Below are positions 6,411 through 14,352 of a stretch of 64,000 nucleotides of DNA, piece by piece; position 1 is the first letter of the stretch, and each line of letters starts with the position of its first letter. The notes under the pieces are model-generated. The model was not told the origin of the DNA. It saw only the letters and a program-made list of their open reading frames with translations, and made no database searches. The DNA is from a virus: IMG/VR virus record IMGVR_UViG_3300030430_005376, positions 7,857 through 71,856 of that record; one strand, written 5' to 3'. The translations under genes and the position numbers were made by a program.

Positions 6411-7145
6411 TTACTCCTTTATTTCGTAGATGTTTGTGTCTTGTTCGTCAATATCGCTTATGCCAAATCTCATTCTGAGAACCAGCTCTTCGCGCTTTGT
6501 CAAAGAAGACAATGATTTAACAATTGCTTTTCTTATCTTTTCGTTATCTAAAATCGTATCTAGCGATACAGCATTCTCATCAGGAAGCGTGTCTCCGAAT
6601 GTTCTGTTACCTTCGTCGCCTACCTTTTCGTCGATAGACTTAGTATATTTGGCTTTGATTCCTTTAAGTGCTTCCCGAACATGCTTTGGCGTCAAGCCGA
6701 GTATTTCGCCAATCTCAGATTCTGAAGGATCGCATCCAAAATTTTCTCGATATTCTTTTTGAACTTTCCAAACTTTTCTTGCATTTGAAAGAGTGTGAGA
6801 AGGAATTTTAACTTGCGCACTGCTATTAGTTAAACTTCGGGTAACAGACTGCTTTATCCACCACGATGCATAAGTTGAAAATTTAAAACCTTTGCGCCAA
6901 TCAAACTTCTCGACAGCTTTAATTAAGCCAATGTTTGATTCTTGAATTAAATCTTCTAAGCTTCCGCCATATTTTGCATATTTTTTTGCAATAGATATTG
7001 CAAGCTTGAGATTTGACTCAATCATAATATTTCTAGCTACTGCGTCGCCTGCCTCAATTCTTTTTGCTAAGCTTACTTCTTGTTCGCGTGTTAGTATGCT
7101 GTGGCTTCCCGCAGATTTAAAATACATGTCTAGTGAAGATTTCAT
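6411..7145 (-). CDS. Sigma-70 family factor ending within region 4
   Basis: 244-aa RNA polymerase sigma factor. Region 1.2 lies at about residues 3-33, region 2 at 34-105 (SLEDLIQESNIGLIKAVEKF and KFSTYASWWIKQSVTR), region 3 at about 110-190. The chain reaches the region 4.1 signature KREELVLRMRFGI and stops about 14 residues later, before the helix-turn-helix of region 4.2. A group 2/3 sigma usually continues about 40 residues more. The next gene encodes a region 4.2-like motif. Its leader carries four 14-nt A/T repeats abutting the ribosome site. It likely directs phage gene expression with host core polymerase. Confidence 0.9.
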   Translation of the reverse strand: MKSSLDMYFKSAGSHSILTREQEVSLAKRIEAGDAVARNIMIESNLKLAISIAKKYAKYGGSLEDLIQESNIGLIKAVEKFDWRKGFKFSTYASWWIKQSVTRSLTNSSAQVKIPSHTLSNARKVWKVQKEYRENFGCDPSESEIGEILGLTPKHVREALKGIKAKYTKSIDEKVGDEGNRTFGDTLPDENAVSLDTILDNEKIRKAIVKSLSSLTKREELVLRMRFGISDIDEQDTNIYEIKE

Positions 7146-7153
7146 GTTGCTCC

Positions 7154-7209
7154 TTAATGTTTAATTTTTAATGTTTAATTTTTAATGTTTAATTTTTAAT
7201 GTTTTTTTA
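7154..7209 (-). repeat. 14-nt tandem repeats in the sigma gene leader
   Basis: Four near-perfect copies with a 14-base period (plus-strand TAATG starts at 7155, 7169, 7183 and 7197). On the mRNA strand the unit reads ACATTAAAAATTAA, and the last copy runs straight into the AAGGAG ribosome site of the sigma gene. The same period and ACATTAAA core occur before the ssDNA-binding protein gene. A translational operator is inferred. Confidence 0.75.
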
Positions 7210-7225
7210 TTTTAAAATGCAATTT

Positions 7226-7435
7226 TTACTGTTGCACTCTAAGAATTTGTCGCACCTCTAACTCTCTGTAAACATAGCAATAGTAAGTTTGCAGACTTAA
7301 AAGCTTTTCTTTGTTGCTTTTTGAGAGTTTTCCTGACGACTCAATATCTTTTATTTTTCTTCGCAAAGTAAGAAAAATTTGCTTTACTTCTTTTTGATCA
7401 ACTTGTTGTAGTTCGTCTTTGCTTAAGAATCTCAC
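7226..7435 (-). CDS. Hypothetical 69-aa protein, GTG start
   Basis: Small charged helical protein starting at a GTG preceded by GGGAG at good spacing. The sequence (LSKDELQQVDQKEVKQIFLT) suggests two helices of a coiled type. It is followed by an 80-base gap that holds the sigma leader repeats. No function is recognised. Confidence 0.5.
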   Translation of the reverse strand: MRFLSKDELQQVDQKEVKQIFLTLRRKIKDIESSGKLSKSNKEKLLSLQTYYCYVYRELEVRQILRVQQ

Positions 7436-7489
7436 TTTAATCTCCCTTTGAGTAATTTTATATTAAGCTATAATTCTTAAATTTACACA

Positions 7490-7852
7490 CTAAAACACAA
7501 TTTTTTGGCCGCGGAGCGTAACTTTCTTTTTGTTGTACTTTTCTGCGGTAACTGACTTGACACCTGGTAAATTCTTAATCATGCTAGCGAGCTTCTTTAT
7601 TGAAGAATAAATTTCAGAAGTTTTTGGCAAGAATTTTATAGACACAATAAGCATCGCATCGCCGTCTTGAAATCTTGCAACCTTGTCAGCTTGTGCAACA
7701 ACTGCAACTGTTGGTAATATTCTAATTCTTGTCATTAAGTCAGGAACGTGAGTTTCTGACTCTAACTTGAGCGTCAGCGTACAAGAAGAAACTTTTTTCT
7801 CAAGTTTGTACAGTGACTCTAACATCACCTCTATGTCGTCTAATTTTTGCAT
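7490..7852 (-). CDS. Hypothetical 120-aa protein, possible ferredoxin-like fold
   Basis: Protein of unknown role. Alternating strands and helices (SCTLTLKLESE, MTRIRILPTVAVVAQ, AMLIVSIKFLP, IYSSIKKLASMIKNLPGVKS) suggest a beta-alpha-beta-beta-alpha-beta fold such as the ACT type; this is inference only. It follows GroEL by 43 bases. It is about the size of a GroES protein but has no GroES mobile-loop or Gly-rich motif, so it is not called a co-chaperonin. Confidence 0.5.
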   Translation of the reverse strand: MQKLDDIEVMLESLYKLEKKVSSCTLTLKLESETHVPDLMTRIRILPTVAVVAQADKVARFQDGDAMLIVSIKFLPKTSEIYSSIKKLASMIKNLPGVKSVTAEKYNKKKVTLRGQKIVF

Positions 7853-7895
7853 TACAACCTCTTCTAATACATATCGTGTGAGGTTAGTGTTTTCA

Positions 7896-9494
7896 CTAAG
7901 ATGAAGTACTTTGTTCTATCATTGCTGAACCTACAGACAGAAGTGCAGAAGCTGCAGAAACTGAGTTTTCTAATGCACACCTTGTCACCTTAAAAGGATC
8001 AACAATACCGAGGTCAAACATGTCGCCAAACTTGTCATTTCTAAAATCAAAACCTACGTTCAAGTCTGAATTATGTATTTTATCTAAATATGAGGCCGGG
8101 TCTTTGCCACCGTTTATGATTATTTGTTTAAATGGCTGTAGACAAGCTTTGACTATAATTGCCATTCCTGCTCTCACAGAATCGTTTTTTACTTTCTGCT
8201 GAGCAATTTCAATATGCTTACTTACGCGAGCAAGGGCTACTCCACCGCCTGGCAATATACCTTCTTGAATTGCTGCTTTCGTCGCATTTAAAGCATCGTC
8301 TACCCTGTCGTACCTTTCAATTAGTTCGGCTTCAGTTGAAGCGCCAACTCTTAAAACTGAAATAGCACCTGAGAGTTGACGAAGTCTATACTGATAGAGC
8401 TCTCTTTCGTTCTCAGTGAGGCCAGGTTCTTCAAGCATCTCTTTGATAGAGGCAATTCTATGGAGCTGTTTTTCATTTCTTTTATCTTCGTCAACAATGA
8501 ATAGCGTTGAGTTCTTTTGTACAATTACTCTCTTGCATGTACCGAACATTGTATGATCAAAATTGCTCATATCAAAAGAAGAGTCTAAGACTTCACCACC
8601 GAGAATAGTTTGCATATCTCCTAAAAGTTCATGCCGTGTAGCACCAAATCCTGGAGATTTTATTGCAGCAACTCTCAAAGATCCTTTAACCTTGTTTAGC
8701 ACTAATCCTTGAAGGGCGTCGCCTTCGACGTCATTTGCTATTACAAGTATTGGCTTGTTCATATCTAAAGCAACCTCAAGAGGTTTCATAAGGTTGTGCA
8801 TAGATGTGTGTGCACTATCTGTCATTAGTATGACAGGGTCTTTAAACTCGCAGATGGACTTATCTTTGTCTGTTATAAAATACGGCGACAAAAATCCTCT
8901 TTCAACCTGGTAGCCATCAACAATTGTCAAAGAAGACTTAAAGCCTTTGGCTTCTTCCACAATAACTTCACCATCTACGCCTGATGCTTTTATGGCCTCG
9001 ACAATTAAGTTAGAAACTTCTTCTTCACCATTTGAAGAAATGGTTGCAACCTTCATTAAGTCAGAATCACTTTCAACGTTTCGTTTTTGTTTTGTAAGTT
9101 CCTCAAGTGCAATTTTTAAGCCTAGCTGCATTCCTTCTTTAATTTCTTCCACATCAAATCCGGCTGCCTTCATTCTATGTCCGTGAGCGTAAACTGCTTG
9201 TGCTAAAACAGTCGCTGTAGTCGTCCCGTCTCCAGCTTCGTCTGCTGTTCTTGATGCAGATTCTTTTATGACACGAGCACCTAAATTCTCGACTTCATCA
9301 GAAAGATTAATCGCGCTCGCAACTGTTACACCATCTTTTGTTACGATCGGGTGAAGCCCCGGGCGCTGAATTAGCACAAGCCTACCTTTTGGACCCATAG
9401 TTGACTTGACTGTGTCTGAAAGTTTATCAACGCCTCTTTTTATCGCAGAAGACAGATCATCTCCTGAAATTATCTCTCTTTTTATTTCTGACAT
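7896..9494 (-). CDS. groEL: GroEL-type chaperonin (Hsp60)
   Basis: 532-aa ATP-dependent folding chamber subunit. Equatorial nucleotide motifs TMGPKGR and AGDGTTTATVLAQ are intact, as are the apical KSPGFGATRHELLGDMQ and the intermediate-domain RVDDALNATKAAIQEG with the catalytic Asp (D398 in E. coli). LPGGGVAL follows. Length is close to the bacterial 548, but the C-terminal GGM repeats are missing and the end is SAMIEQSTSS. No GroES gene is visible in the window, so it may use host GroES or act without a lid, as known for some phage chaperonins. It lies in a string with exonuclease and sigma genes. Confidence 0.97.
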   Translation of the reverse strand: MSEIKREIISGDDLSSAIKRGVDKLSDTVKSTMGPKGRLVLIQRPGLHPIVTKDGVTVASAINLSDEVENLGARVIKESASRTADEAGDGTTTATVLAQAVYAHGHRMKAAGFDVEEIKEGMQLGLKIALEELTKQKRNVESDSDLMKVATISSNGEEEVSNLIVEAIKASGVDGEVIVEEAKGFKSSLTIVDGYQVERGFLSPYFITDKDKSICEFKDPVILMTDSAHTSMHNLMKPLEVALDMNKPILVIANDVEGDALQGLVLNKVKGSLRVAAIKSPGFGATRHELLGDMQTILGGEVLDSSFDMSNFDHTMFGTCKRVIVQKNSTLFIVDEDKRNEKQLHRIASIKEMLEEPGLTENERELYQYRLRQLSGAISVLRVGASTEAELIERYDRVDDALNATKAAIQEGILPGGGVALARVSKHIEIAQQKVKNDSVRAGMAIIVKACLQPFKQIIINGGKDPASYLDKIHNSDLNVGFDFRNDKFGDMFDLGIVDPFKVTRCALENSVSAASALLSVGSAMIEQSTSS

Positions 9495-9496
9495 TA

Positions 9497-9682
9497 TTAC
9501 CCTTTAAGCAGACGTGAGTTAGATTTGTTTTCTAAAAGCTGTCTGTCCACAGTAATAATTCTACGCTGATTGCTAATTACGTTAACAGCAATGTACAGGT
9601 CACCTTCGCAAAGTACAACTTCGTTTTCTGCAATCACGCCGGCAAGTCTAAGTTTTTTTTGTGTGTTTTCACTTAAGTACAC
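9497..9682 (-). CDS. Hypothetical 61-aa protein between exonuclease and groEL
   Basis: Small protein with a beta-rich segment ENEVVLCEGDLYIAVNVISN. The GTG start at 9682 directly follows the exonuclease stop and is preceded by GGAG at suitable spacing, so the gene is translationally coupled. It ends two bases before groEL. It is too short for GroES and lacks its signatures. Function unknown. Confidence 0.5.
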   Translation of the reverse strand: MYLSENTQKKLRLAGVIAENEVVLCEGDLYIAVNVISNQRRIITVDRQLLENKSNSRLLKG

Positions 9683-10480
9683 TTATAACTCCATAAAAGT
9701 TTTGCAATAATTGTTCCATGTTTTTTCTTTAAGCATGGAACTAAATTCCATTTGTTCAAATGCAGAACGAAGTGTGTCAAAATCTTGTGTACCTAGATGA
9801 GTTTCTAGCTCGTTCATGCTATTTGAAAAGTCCACTAATCTTATAAGGTTGACATTGCGTTCAAAAATACGTCTATTGTTTTCGTCTGACAAAAACTCTC
9901 GAAGCAGCTGATCATTTCTTACAAGCTTTTCAGCTGTCTTTGGCCCTACGCCTCTTATACCTGCAATATTGTCAGTTGCATCTCCGTTGAGTGCTTTCCA
10001 GGCAACATAATCATAATCAGGCTTTGAGACAAATGATTTTTTGACAGGATTGTATATTTGAATGTTTTCAAAAACATTTAATAATTGAGTAAAGTCTGAG
10101 TCTGAAGAGACAATAGTAATATTGTTTCCGTTTCTCGCGTGAATAGAGGCTAGTGTAGCAATTGTGTCGTCACACTCAAGCTCTGGGTGTCTAACAGTTT
10201 CAAAAGGCAAACAGTTCTTTACAAGTGAAATAATAGTTGCTTTCTGCTCATGGAAAAATCGATTTTGCTTAGGCCGATTACCTTTATAAGCACCTTCAGA
10301 TATTTCATTTCTAAATTTAGGGTTTCCTTCAAGTACAAAATAAACTTTTTGAGGATTAAACTTTTCTACAAGTGGCCTCACACCACGAAAAAAATTGTAA
10401 ACAACTGGGTTGTCACCCTTAGTAAAGCCTGACCTGGCCCTGTATATCAAATTGTACGCGTCAAGAAAAAGCACATTCAT
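9683..10480 (-). CDS. 5'-3' exonuclease / flap endonuclease (copy 1)
   Basis: 265-aa FEN/PIN-like nuclease. N-terminal LFLDAYNLIYRA gives the first metal Asp; ELECDDTIATLA and VSSDSDFTQLL supply the acidic cluster. NGDATDNIAGIRGVGPKTAE is the helix-3-turn/H2TH region that binds DNA. Size is in the range of T4 RNase H and the Pol I exonuclease domain (about 300). It probably removes RNA primers and flaps. A second member is at 52220-53188. It is separated from the main replication operon, next to groEL. Confidence 0.9.
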   Translation of the reverse strand: MNVLFLDAYNLIYRARSGFTKGDNPVVYNFFRGVRPLVEKFNPQKVYFVLEGNPKFRNEISEGAYKGNRPKQNRFFHEQKATIISLVKNCLPFETVRHPELECDDTIATLASIHARNGNNITIVSSDSDFTQLLNVFENIQIYNPVKKSFVSKPDYDYVAWKALNGDATDNIAGIRGVGPKTAEKLVRNDQLLREFLSDENNRRIFERNVNLIRLVDFSNSMNELETHLGTQDFDTLRSAFEQMEFSSMLKEKTWNNYCKTFMEL

Positions 10481-11001
10481 TATAGTCTCACTTTGTTTAG
10501 CTCAGATAGATTGACGTTTGCCATAACGCCGTTACCTATATCTACTTTTACTATATCACCTTCTCCTTCACTTTGCACACTACTTGTCTCAACTAACTCA
10601 TTGCTTTCATCTGCAGGCAGTGCAGTCGTTCCTTCAAAAAAGAGACTAGCATTACTAGAAACACTTTCTTGCTTTTCTTCAACAATCTCTTCTTCTGCTT
10701 GCACTTGTTCAACTTGGTAAACATGCTCAGCTATTTTGAGTGCAGAATCCAACATTTTTTCAATTGCAGCTGTAGCATTTGCAAGCATGTGTGACTTGAC
10801 ATCACGTATATTTTCAAAAACTTCACCCTTAAGCTTTGCTACGTCTATTTTAGTTTTATTTTCATCAGGTAGCTCAGCCATAAAAGACTTTTCAACTCCG
10901 TCAAGAGTCGTTCTTGTAATTTCTTCGATTATTCTAAAAGGTATTACTCTAGCAGTTTCACTTCCTACCAAATAGAAAATTTGCCCGACCTTGTATTTCA
11001 T
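10480..11001 (-). CDS. Hypothetical 173-aa protein with acidic linker
   Basis: The N-terminal 50 residues (KYKVGQIFYLVGSETARVIP) look like a small SH3-like beta barrel. This is followed by a helical segment and an acidic, low-complexity region, then a short conserved C-terminal module (GDIVKVDIGNGVMANVNLSE). The same architecture of barrel plus short C-terminal tail is seen in marine phage proteins of unknown role. Stop and next start overlap by one base (TAATG). Confidence 0.5.
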   Translation of the reverse strand: MKYKVGQIFYLVGSETARVIPFRIIEEITRTTLDGVEKSFMAELPDENKTKIDVAKLKGEVFENIRDVKSHMLANATAAIEKMLDSALKIAEHVYQVEQVQAEEEIVEEKQESVSSNASLFFEGTTALPADESNELVETSSVQSEGEGDIVKVDIGNGVMANVNLSELNKVRL

Positions 11002-11060
11002 ATATTCACCTCAGTGGATATAATAATACAAAGTGAGCAAATTTTTAATTCTTAGGAGGA

Positions 11061-11246
11061 TTATTTTTGTAAAGCTTTTTTAATGTCCCTTGACAAAACT
11101 AAAACGTCTTTACCTGTACTCTGCTGATTGTAAGCTGTTAAGTCAATCTTTGAAAGTTCGTTACCTAGACGCCACTCTTCTCTGTGGCCTCCGTGAACTT
11201 GAAAGATTCTTATAAGCTCTTTAATAGCAGATTCATGCAGTTTCAT
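11061..11246 (-). CDS. Hypothetical 61-aa protein
   Basis: Short protein beginning MKLHESAIKELIRIF, an amphipathic helix similar in pattern to the N-termini of neighbouring virion-type genes. Its ATG overlaps the preceding stop (ATGA). No domain is recognised. Confidence 0.45.
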   Translation of the reverse strand: MKLHESAIKELIRIFQVHGGHREEWRLGNELSKIDLTAYNQQSTGKDVLVLSRDIKKALQK

Positions 11247-11920
11247 TTAGAGTTCTTGAATCCTATGCCTGGAAAAGCTGTGTTAACTACGCCGCGGCGG
11301 CTGTTTGTAGGCTTCTTGTCTCCGTACACCCAGCCAGCTGTGAGGTTTAAGTCCTTCATGACGTTCTCAACTTCTTCTGCAACAATCTTTTTGAGCTGCT
11401 GCTCAGCAAGCTGCTCAGGAGTAGCCTGAGACTGTCTAGCAGCTTCAGCTAGCATTTCACGAGCTCTTCTGATTTCCTGAACGAGCATAGCTTCGTCGAC
11501 CTCAATCATCTCATCCATGTCTTCTTCCATTTCCGTGTGGCCCATACCCTCTTCCATGTCTTCTTCCATGTCTTCCATACGCATGTGACCGTGACCCATC
11601 ATACCTTCTTCAGCAGGAGGAGGCATCATTTCCATCTCTTCCATAGAGTGACCTGACATACCCATATGCATACCCTCACGAGGTTCTTCATGAGTGTCAC
11701 CCTCCATCGTTGGGTCCATCCCCTCGTTCTCAGCATCTTGTCCACGTTCGTCATCAGCGTCGCCATCGCCTTCAGCAAGTTGACCTGAGCCGTATCTGTA
11801 CTCTGCCTCGCCAGCGAGCGCAGGATCGTCGCGCATGCTGCTGTTAGAAGCTTCGTTAAGCGTTTGAGTAGTACTTTCAAGACCAGCAAGTTTGCAAAGT
11901 CTGTCTAAGTTAATTTCCAT
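11243..11920 (-). CDS. Met/Glu/His-rich putative scaffold or prohead core protein
   Basis: 225-aa strongly acidic protein. After an N-terminal MEINLDRLCKLAG helix comes a disordered segment with many Met, Glu, Gly and His residues (about residues 80-150, for example GMHMGMSGHSMEEMEMMPPP and GMMGHGHMRMEDMEEDMEEG). A coiled-coil follows (LVQEIRRAREMLAEAARQSQ), then a conserved-looking tail GWVYGDKKPTNSRRG. Acidic, coiled, low-complexity composition fits phage scaffold/core proteins. The Met/His run could also bind metal. It has an AGGAGG ribosome site. Confidence 0.55.
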   Translation of the reverse strand: MEINLDRLCKLAGLESTTQTLNEASNSSMRDDPALAGEAEYRYGSGQLAEGDGDADDERGQDAENEGMDPTMEGDTHEEPREGMHMGMSGHSMEEMEMMPPPAEEGMMGHGHMRMEDMEEDMEEGMGHTEMEEDMDEMIEVDEAMLVQEIRRAREMLAEAARQSQATPEQLAEQQLKKIVAEEVENVMKDLNLTAGWVYGDKKPTNSRRGVVNTAFPGIGFKNSK

Positions 11921-11947
11921 ACTATCCTCCTAAAGATTGTATATTAA

Positions 11948-12310
11948 CTATACTTGATTTGAGGTTTTTTCTTCAATATTTTTTCTAACATTGGACGTGA
12001 CACCTCGACCGGCGGCGATAGCCTCTTGAAGAGGTTGCAGTCCTAAACACTCTCTAACCTGATCGTATAGTTCGAGGCTTAATTTTTCTTTTAAGACTTT
12101 CATGTCCGCATATTGATGCAGGTCCATTTCAAGGATAGGCACAGGATCACCGTCTAATCCCGGCTCGTGTTCACCTGTTTCACGACTTTCAAATATGTAA
12201 ATAAGTGAAGGCATGACTTCTTCTTTAGGAACTAGAACAAAAGGGATCTTTGAGCTGACTCCGTCTTCGCTCTCTTCGTACATAATCTCTGGAAACCAAT
12301 TCTGTGACAT
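11948..12310 (-). CDS. Hypothetical 120-aa protein
   Basis: Soluble acidic protein with no recognised domain (SSKIPFVLVPKEEVMPSLIY near residue 20). It has a GGAG ribosome site and is preceded by a 13-base perfect inverted repeat. It sits among virion-type genes, which makes a structural or assembly role possible, but nothing in the sequence proves it. Confidence 0.5.
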   Translation of the reverse strand: MSQNWFPEIMYEESEDGVSSKIPFVLVPKEEVMPSLIYIFESRETGEHEPGLDGDPVPILEMDLHQYADMKVLKEKLSLELYDQVRECLGLQPLQEAIAAGRGVTSNVRKNIEEKTSNQV

Positions 12311-12321
12311 TTGCTACTCCG

Positions 12322-12362
12322 TTTAACAAACAATAATATAGTAACGTGAATTGTTTGTTAAA
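12322..12362. promoter_or_regulatory. Perfect 13-bp inverted repeat between genes
   Basis: TTTAACAAACAAT at 12322-12334 and its exact complement at 12350-12362 flank a 15-base spacer. It sits in the 56-base gap before the 11948-12310 gene, just upstream of its GGAG. On the plus strand a run of T follows, while all genes run on the minus strand, so it is more likely an operator or mRNA stem-loop than a terminator of the upstream gene. Confidence 0.65.
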
Positions 12363-12366
12363 TTTT

Positions 12367-13251
12367 TTAGATGGAAATAGGCTGATTAGCAATTAAATTT
12401 CTAATCTCTTCCTTGATTTTTTTAGCAATCTTGTAGTTGTCTTTGTCTTTTTTGATAATAATATTTTCAAAATAATTGTCAAGAGGACTTAATCTTAACT
12501 CTTGAGTCCGCCTATTACCTGTTCCACGATGAATTTTTTTTATAGCTAAATTTAATCTACTTACATCTTGACTGTCTTTGTTAAATATAGTATTGATTAG
12601 CTGGTCATTTTCTTGTCTAAAAATTTCTCTATACTCTGATCGATCTTTTCCTTGTGAAATAGCTAAAAATGTCGCAGGGAAGAGAATTTGATAACTAGGT
12701 ATAAAATCTCTGAGCCTCATTTCTCTTAACATCTTTTTAGAACTGGATTCAAGTGCAGCAACAATACTAGCGACTTTTTCTTCGTCTGATGATGTAATGG
12801 CACTGCCGGCTGCCGGAACAAAGCTTGATGCTTCATAGTAAGAATTTATAATGTTGCAGACAGCAGAAGCAGTAGGAAAGAACATGACGTCAAGTACGTT
12901 TTCAATTCTATCAATAAGCGTATTTTTGTAGTTGCCTGAAGATAAAATCTTTTTTATCGCCTGGTTGTATTGTTCGTTTTCGTCAGGTGTCAAGTTTCTT
13001 TGACCAGTCGATAAAAATAAGTCAAGCTGTTGCAGTAAAGACTTGTCTGACATACCTGTTGGGCTAAAAAACAGTAATCTAGATAAAAACACTAAGACAC
13101 CAGCAGCCCAAGTCTCGTCATCTGCATCTCTCAGTGCAGATAAATTACACCTATACCGGGGGTCGTCAGAATCAATTGTCGGACCTTCAGGTTGCCTAAA
13201 TCTAATCGCTTCACGAATAATCTTTCTAACACCTTTTTCTGAGATTATCAT
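12367..13251 (-). CDS. Virion-type protein with N-terminal VRKIIREA motif
   Basis: 294-aa mostly helical protein of unknown function. The first 17 residues, MIISEKGVRKIIREAIR, match the pattern of MKITRSQLRQIIRET at 369-602. The rest is rich in helices and has no enzyme motif. Clustering with acidic scaffold-like proteins on both sides suggests an internal head or assembly component whose N-terminus is a capsid-targeting or protease-cleaved signal (inference from T4 internal proteins). Confidence 0.5.
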   Translation of the reverse strand: MIISEKGVRKIIREAIRFRQPEGPTIDSDDPRYRCNLSALRDADDETWAAGVLVFLSRLLFFSPTGMSDKSLLQQLDLFLSTGQRNLTPDENEQYNQAIKKILSSGNYKNTLIDRIENVLDVMFFPTASAVCNIINSYYEASSFVPAAGSAITSSDEEKVASIVAALESSSKKMLREMRLRDFIPSYQILFPATFLAISQGKDRSEYREIFRQENDQLINTIFNKDSQDVSRLNLAIKKIHRGTGNRRTQELRLSPLDNYFENIIIKKDKDNYKIAKKIKEEIRNLIANQPISI

Positions 13252-13252
13252 T

Positions 13253-13978
13253 TTAACCTCTGAGCATCATTCTTCTAACTTTTTTTCTAAGCAAAGAGAT
13301 GTCTTGTGACTCGTTGACTCTAATTGGTGGTGTGGTGTCTTCTTCACTTTCTTCACCTTCTTCACCTTCTTCTGCGCTTGGAGCATCATCCGGTTCGGGC
13401 TCAGGCTCAGTCTGAACCTCTTCGGGGGGTGCTTCAGGTGCTTCATCTTCTTTTTCAGAATCGCCTGAAGTGAAGTTAATTGAAACAGGAGGGTCACTCG
13501 GGTCCTGTGCTTCTTTTCCTTGTATTTGACCAGAGATGATTTCTGACAAAGCTTCCAAGAACACAAAAAGTGCTTTTCTTTCTGAGTCTGATAGCTTATC
13601 GTAATAATCTGCAGCTTGTTTCTTAACGCCTGAATCTTTAAGTGACTTTCCTGACCTTAGATTGTTAATTGCTCGTGTTATTGAGTCAAAAGATACGCCT
13701 GCGTCAACAAAATCTTCTTCAGCTTCTTCAGCAGGCTCTTCTTCGGCAGTTTCTTCTTCAGCAGGTTCTTCTTCAGCAGTTTCTTCAGGAGAACTTTCCT
13801 CATCTTCTTCTTGTTCTGATAAAGACCCATACAAATCTTCGTCTCTTTCATACTGCTTAAGATATTCTTTTGTCGTAGGATCGGCACTTTCATTTAAACG
13901 CTTTGAAACGCTAACTGCTTCGCTAGATATAACTTTAAGTAAATTCAAAAGTTCGTTTTCGTCTTTTATTCTAATCAT
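13253..13978 (-). CDS. Acidic repetitive putative scaffold protein
   Basis: 241-aa protein with very high Glu content. N-terminal helix MIRIKDENELLNLLKVISSE is followed by an AEEEPAEEETAEEEP repeat (about residues 65-90), a folded helical middle (residues 92-150), and a second acidic tail. The C-terminal VNESQDISLLRKKVRRMMLR turns basic, as in phage scaffold proteins whose C-terminal helix-turn-helix binds coat protein. Scaffold or prohead core is the inferred role. Confidence 0.5.
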   Translation of the reverse strand: MIRIKDENELLNLLKVISSEAVSVSKRLNESADPTTKEYLKQYERDEDLYGSLSEQEEDEESSPEETAEEEPAEEETAEEEPAEEAEEDFVDAGVSFDSITRAINNLRSGKSLKDSGVKKQAADYYDKLSDSERKALFVFLEALSEIISGQIQGKEAQDPSDPPVSINFTSGDSEKEDEAPEAPPEEVQTEPEPEPDDAPSAEEGEEGEESEEDTTPPIRVNESQDISLLRKKVRRMMLRG

Positions 13979-14352
13979 GTTCGTTCCTCAGCTTGCTCAC
14001 CTATAACTATCTTTAATAAATAGCAATTTCTTCTGTTTTGTTTAATAAGCTCATAGTTGCTTTCTGCTTTGTAAATCTTAGTGACAGCACCGTCGTAGGC
14101 AGACACCTCAAATTCAACATTTGATTTAAGCATTTTTGATAAATGTAAATAAGATTGAGGTATTTCAATAACTAATTTCTGAAAATTTTTCTTTCTTTCT
14201 AAGCTTACAAATTCAAAGTCGTGTGAAAAATTTTCAAATTTAGCTTTTACGAAGACTGAAGAAACGCTTTCCAATGTTTTGTCTTCAGTATCTTTAATTA
14301 AATCTTCTTCGCTTATTCTGCCTTTGAGTGATTCGCTAACAAAAAAAGACAA
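13975..14352 (-). CDS. Hypothetical 125-aa protein, TTG start
   Basis: Beta-rich protein starting at TTG, supported by GAGGAG seven bases upstream that sits in the final codons of the preceding gene. Alternating strands (VSSVFVKAKFENFSHDFEFV, KNFQKLVIEIPQSYLHL, RNCYLLKIVIGE) suggest a small beta-sandwich. Overlaps the next gene by four bases. Function unknown. Confidence 0.5.
   Translation of the reverse strand: MSFFVSESLKGRISEEDLIKDTEDKTLESVSSVFVKAKFENFSHDFEFVSLERKKNFQKLVIEIPQSYLHLSKMLKSNVEFEVSAYDGAVTKIYKAESNYELIKQNRRNCYLLKIVIGEQAEERT

Noticed and set aside
6405-6415. Sequencing or natural frameshift joining the sigma gene to the next frame
   Set aside because: The downstream gene has its own AAAGGAG and ATG, and its first 20 residues do not continue the sigma region 4 sequence, so two genes fit better than one broken gene.
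7490-7852. Gene after groEL as a GroES co-chaperonin
   Set aside because: Size is plausible, but it has no mobile-loop, no Gly-rich roof loop and no GroES signature; order is also groEL first.
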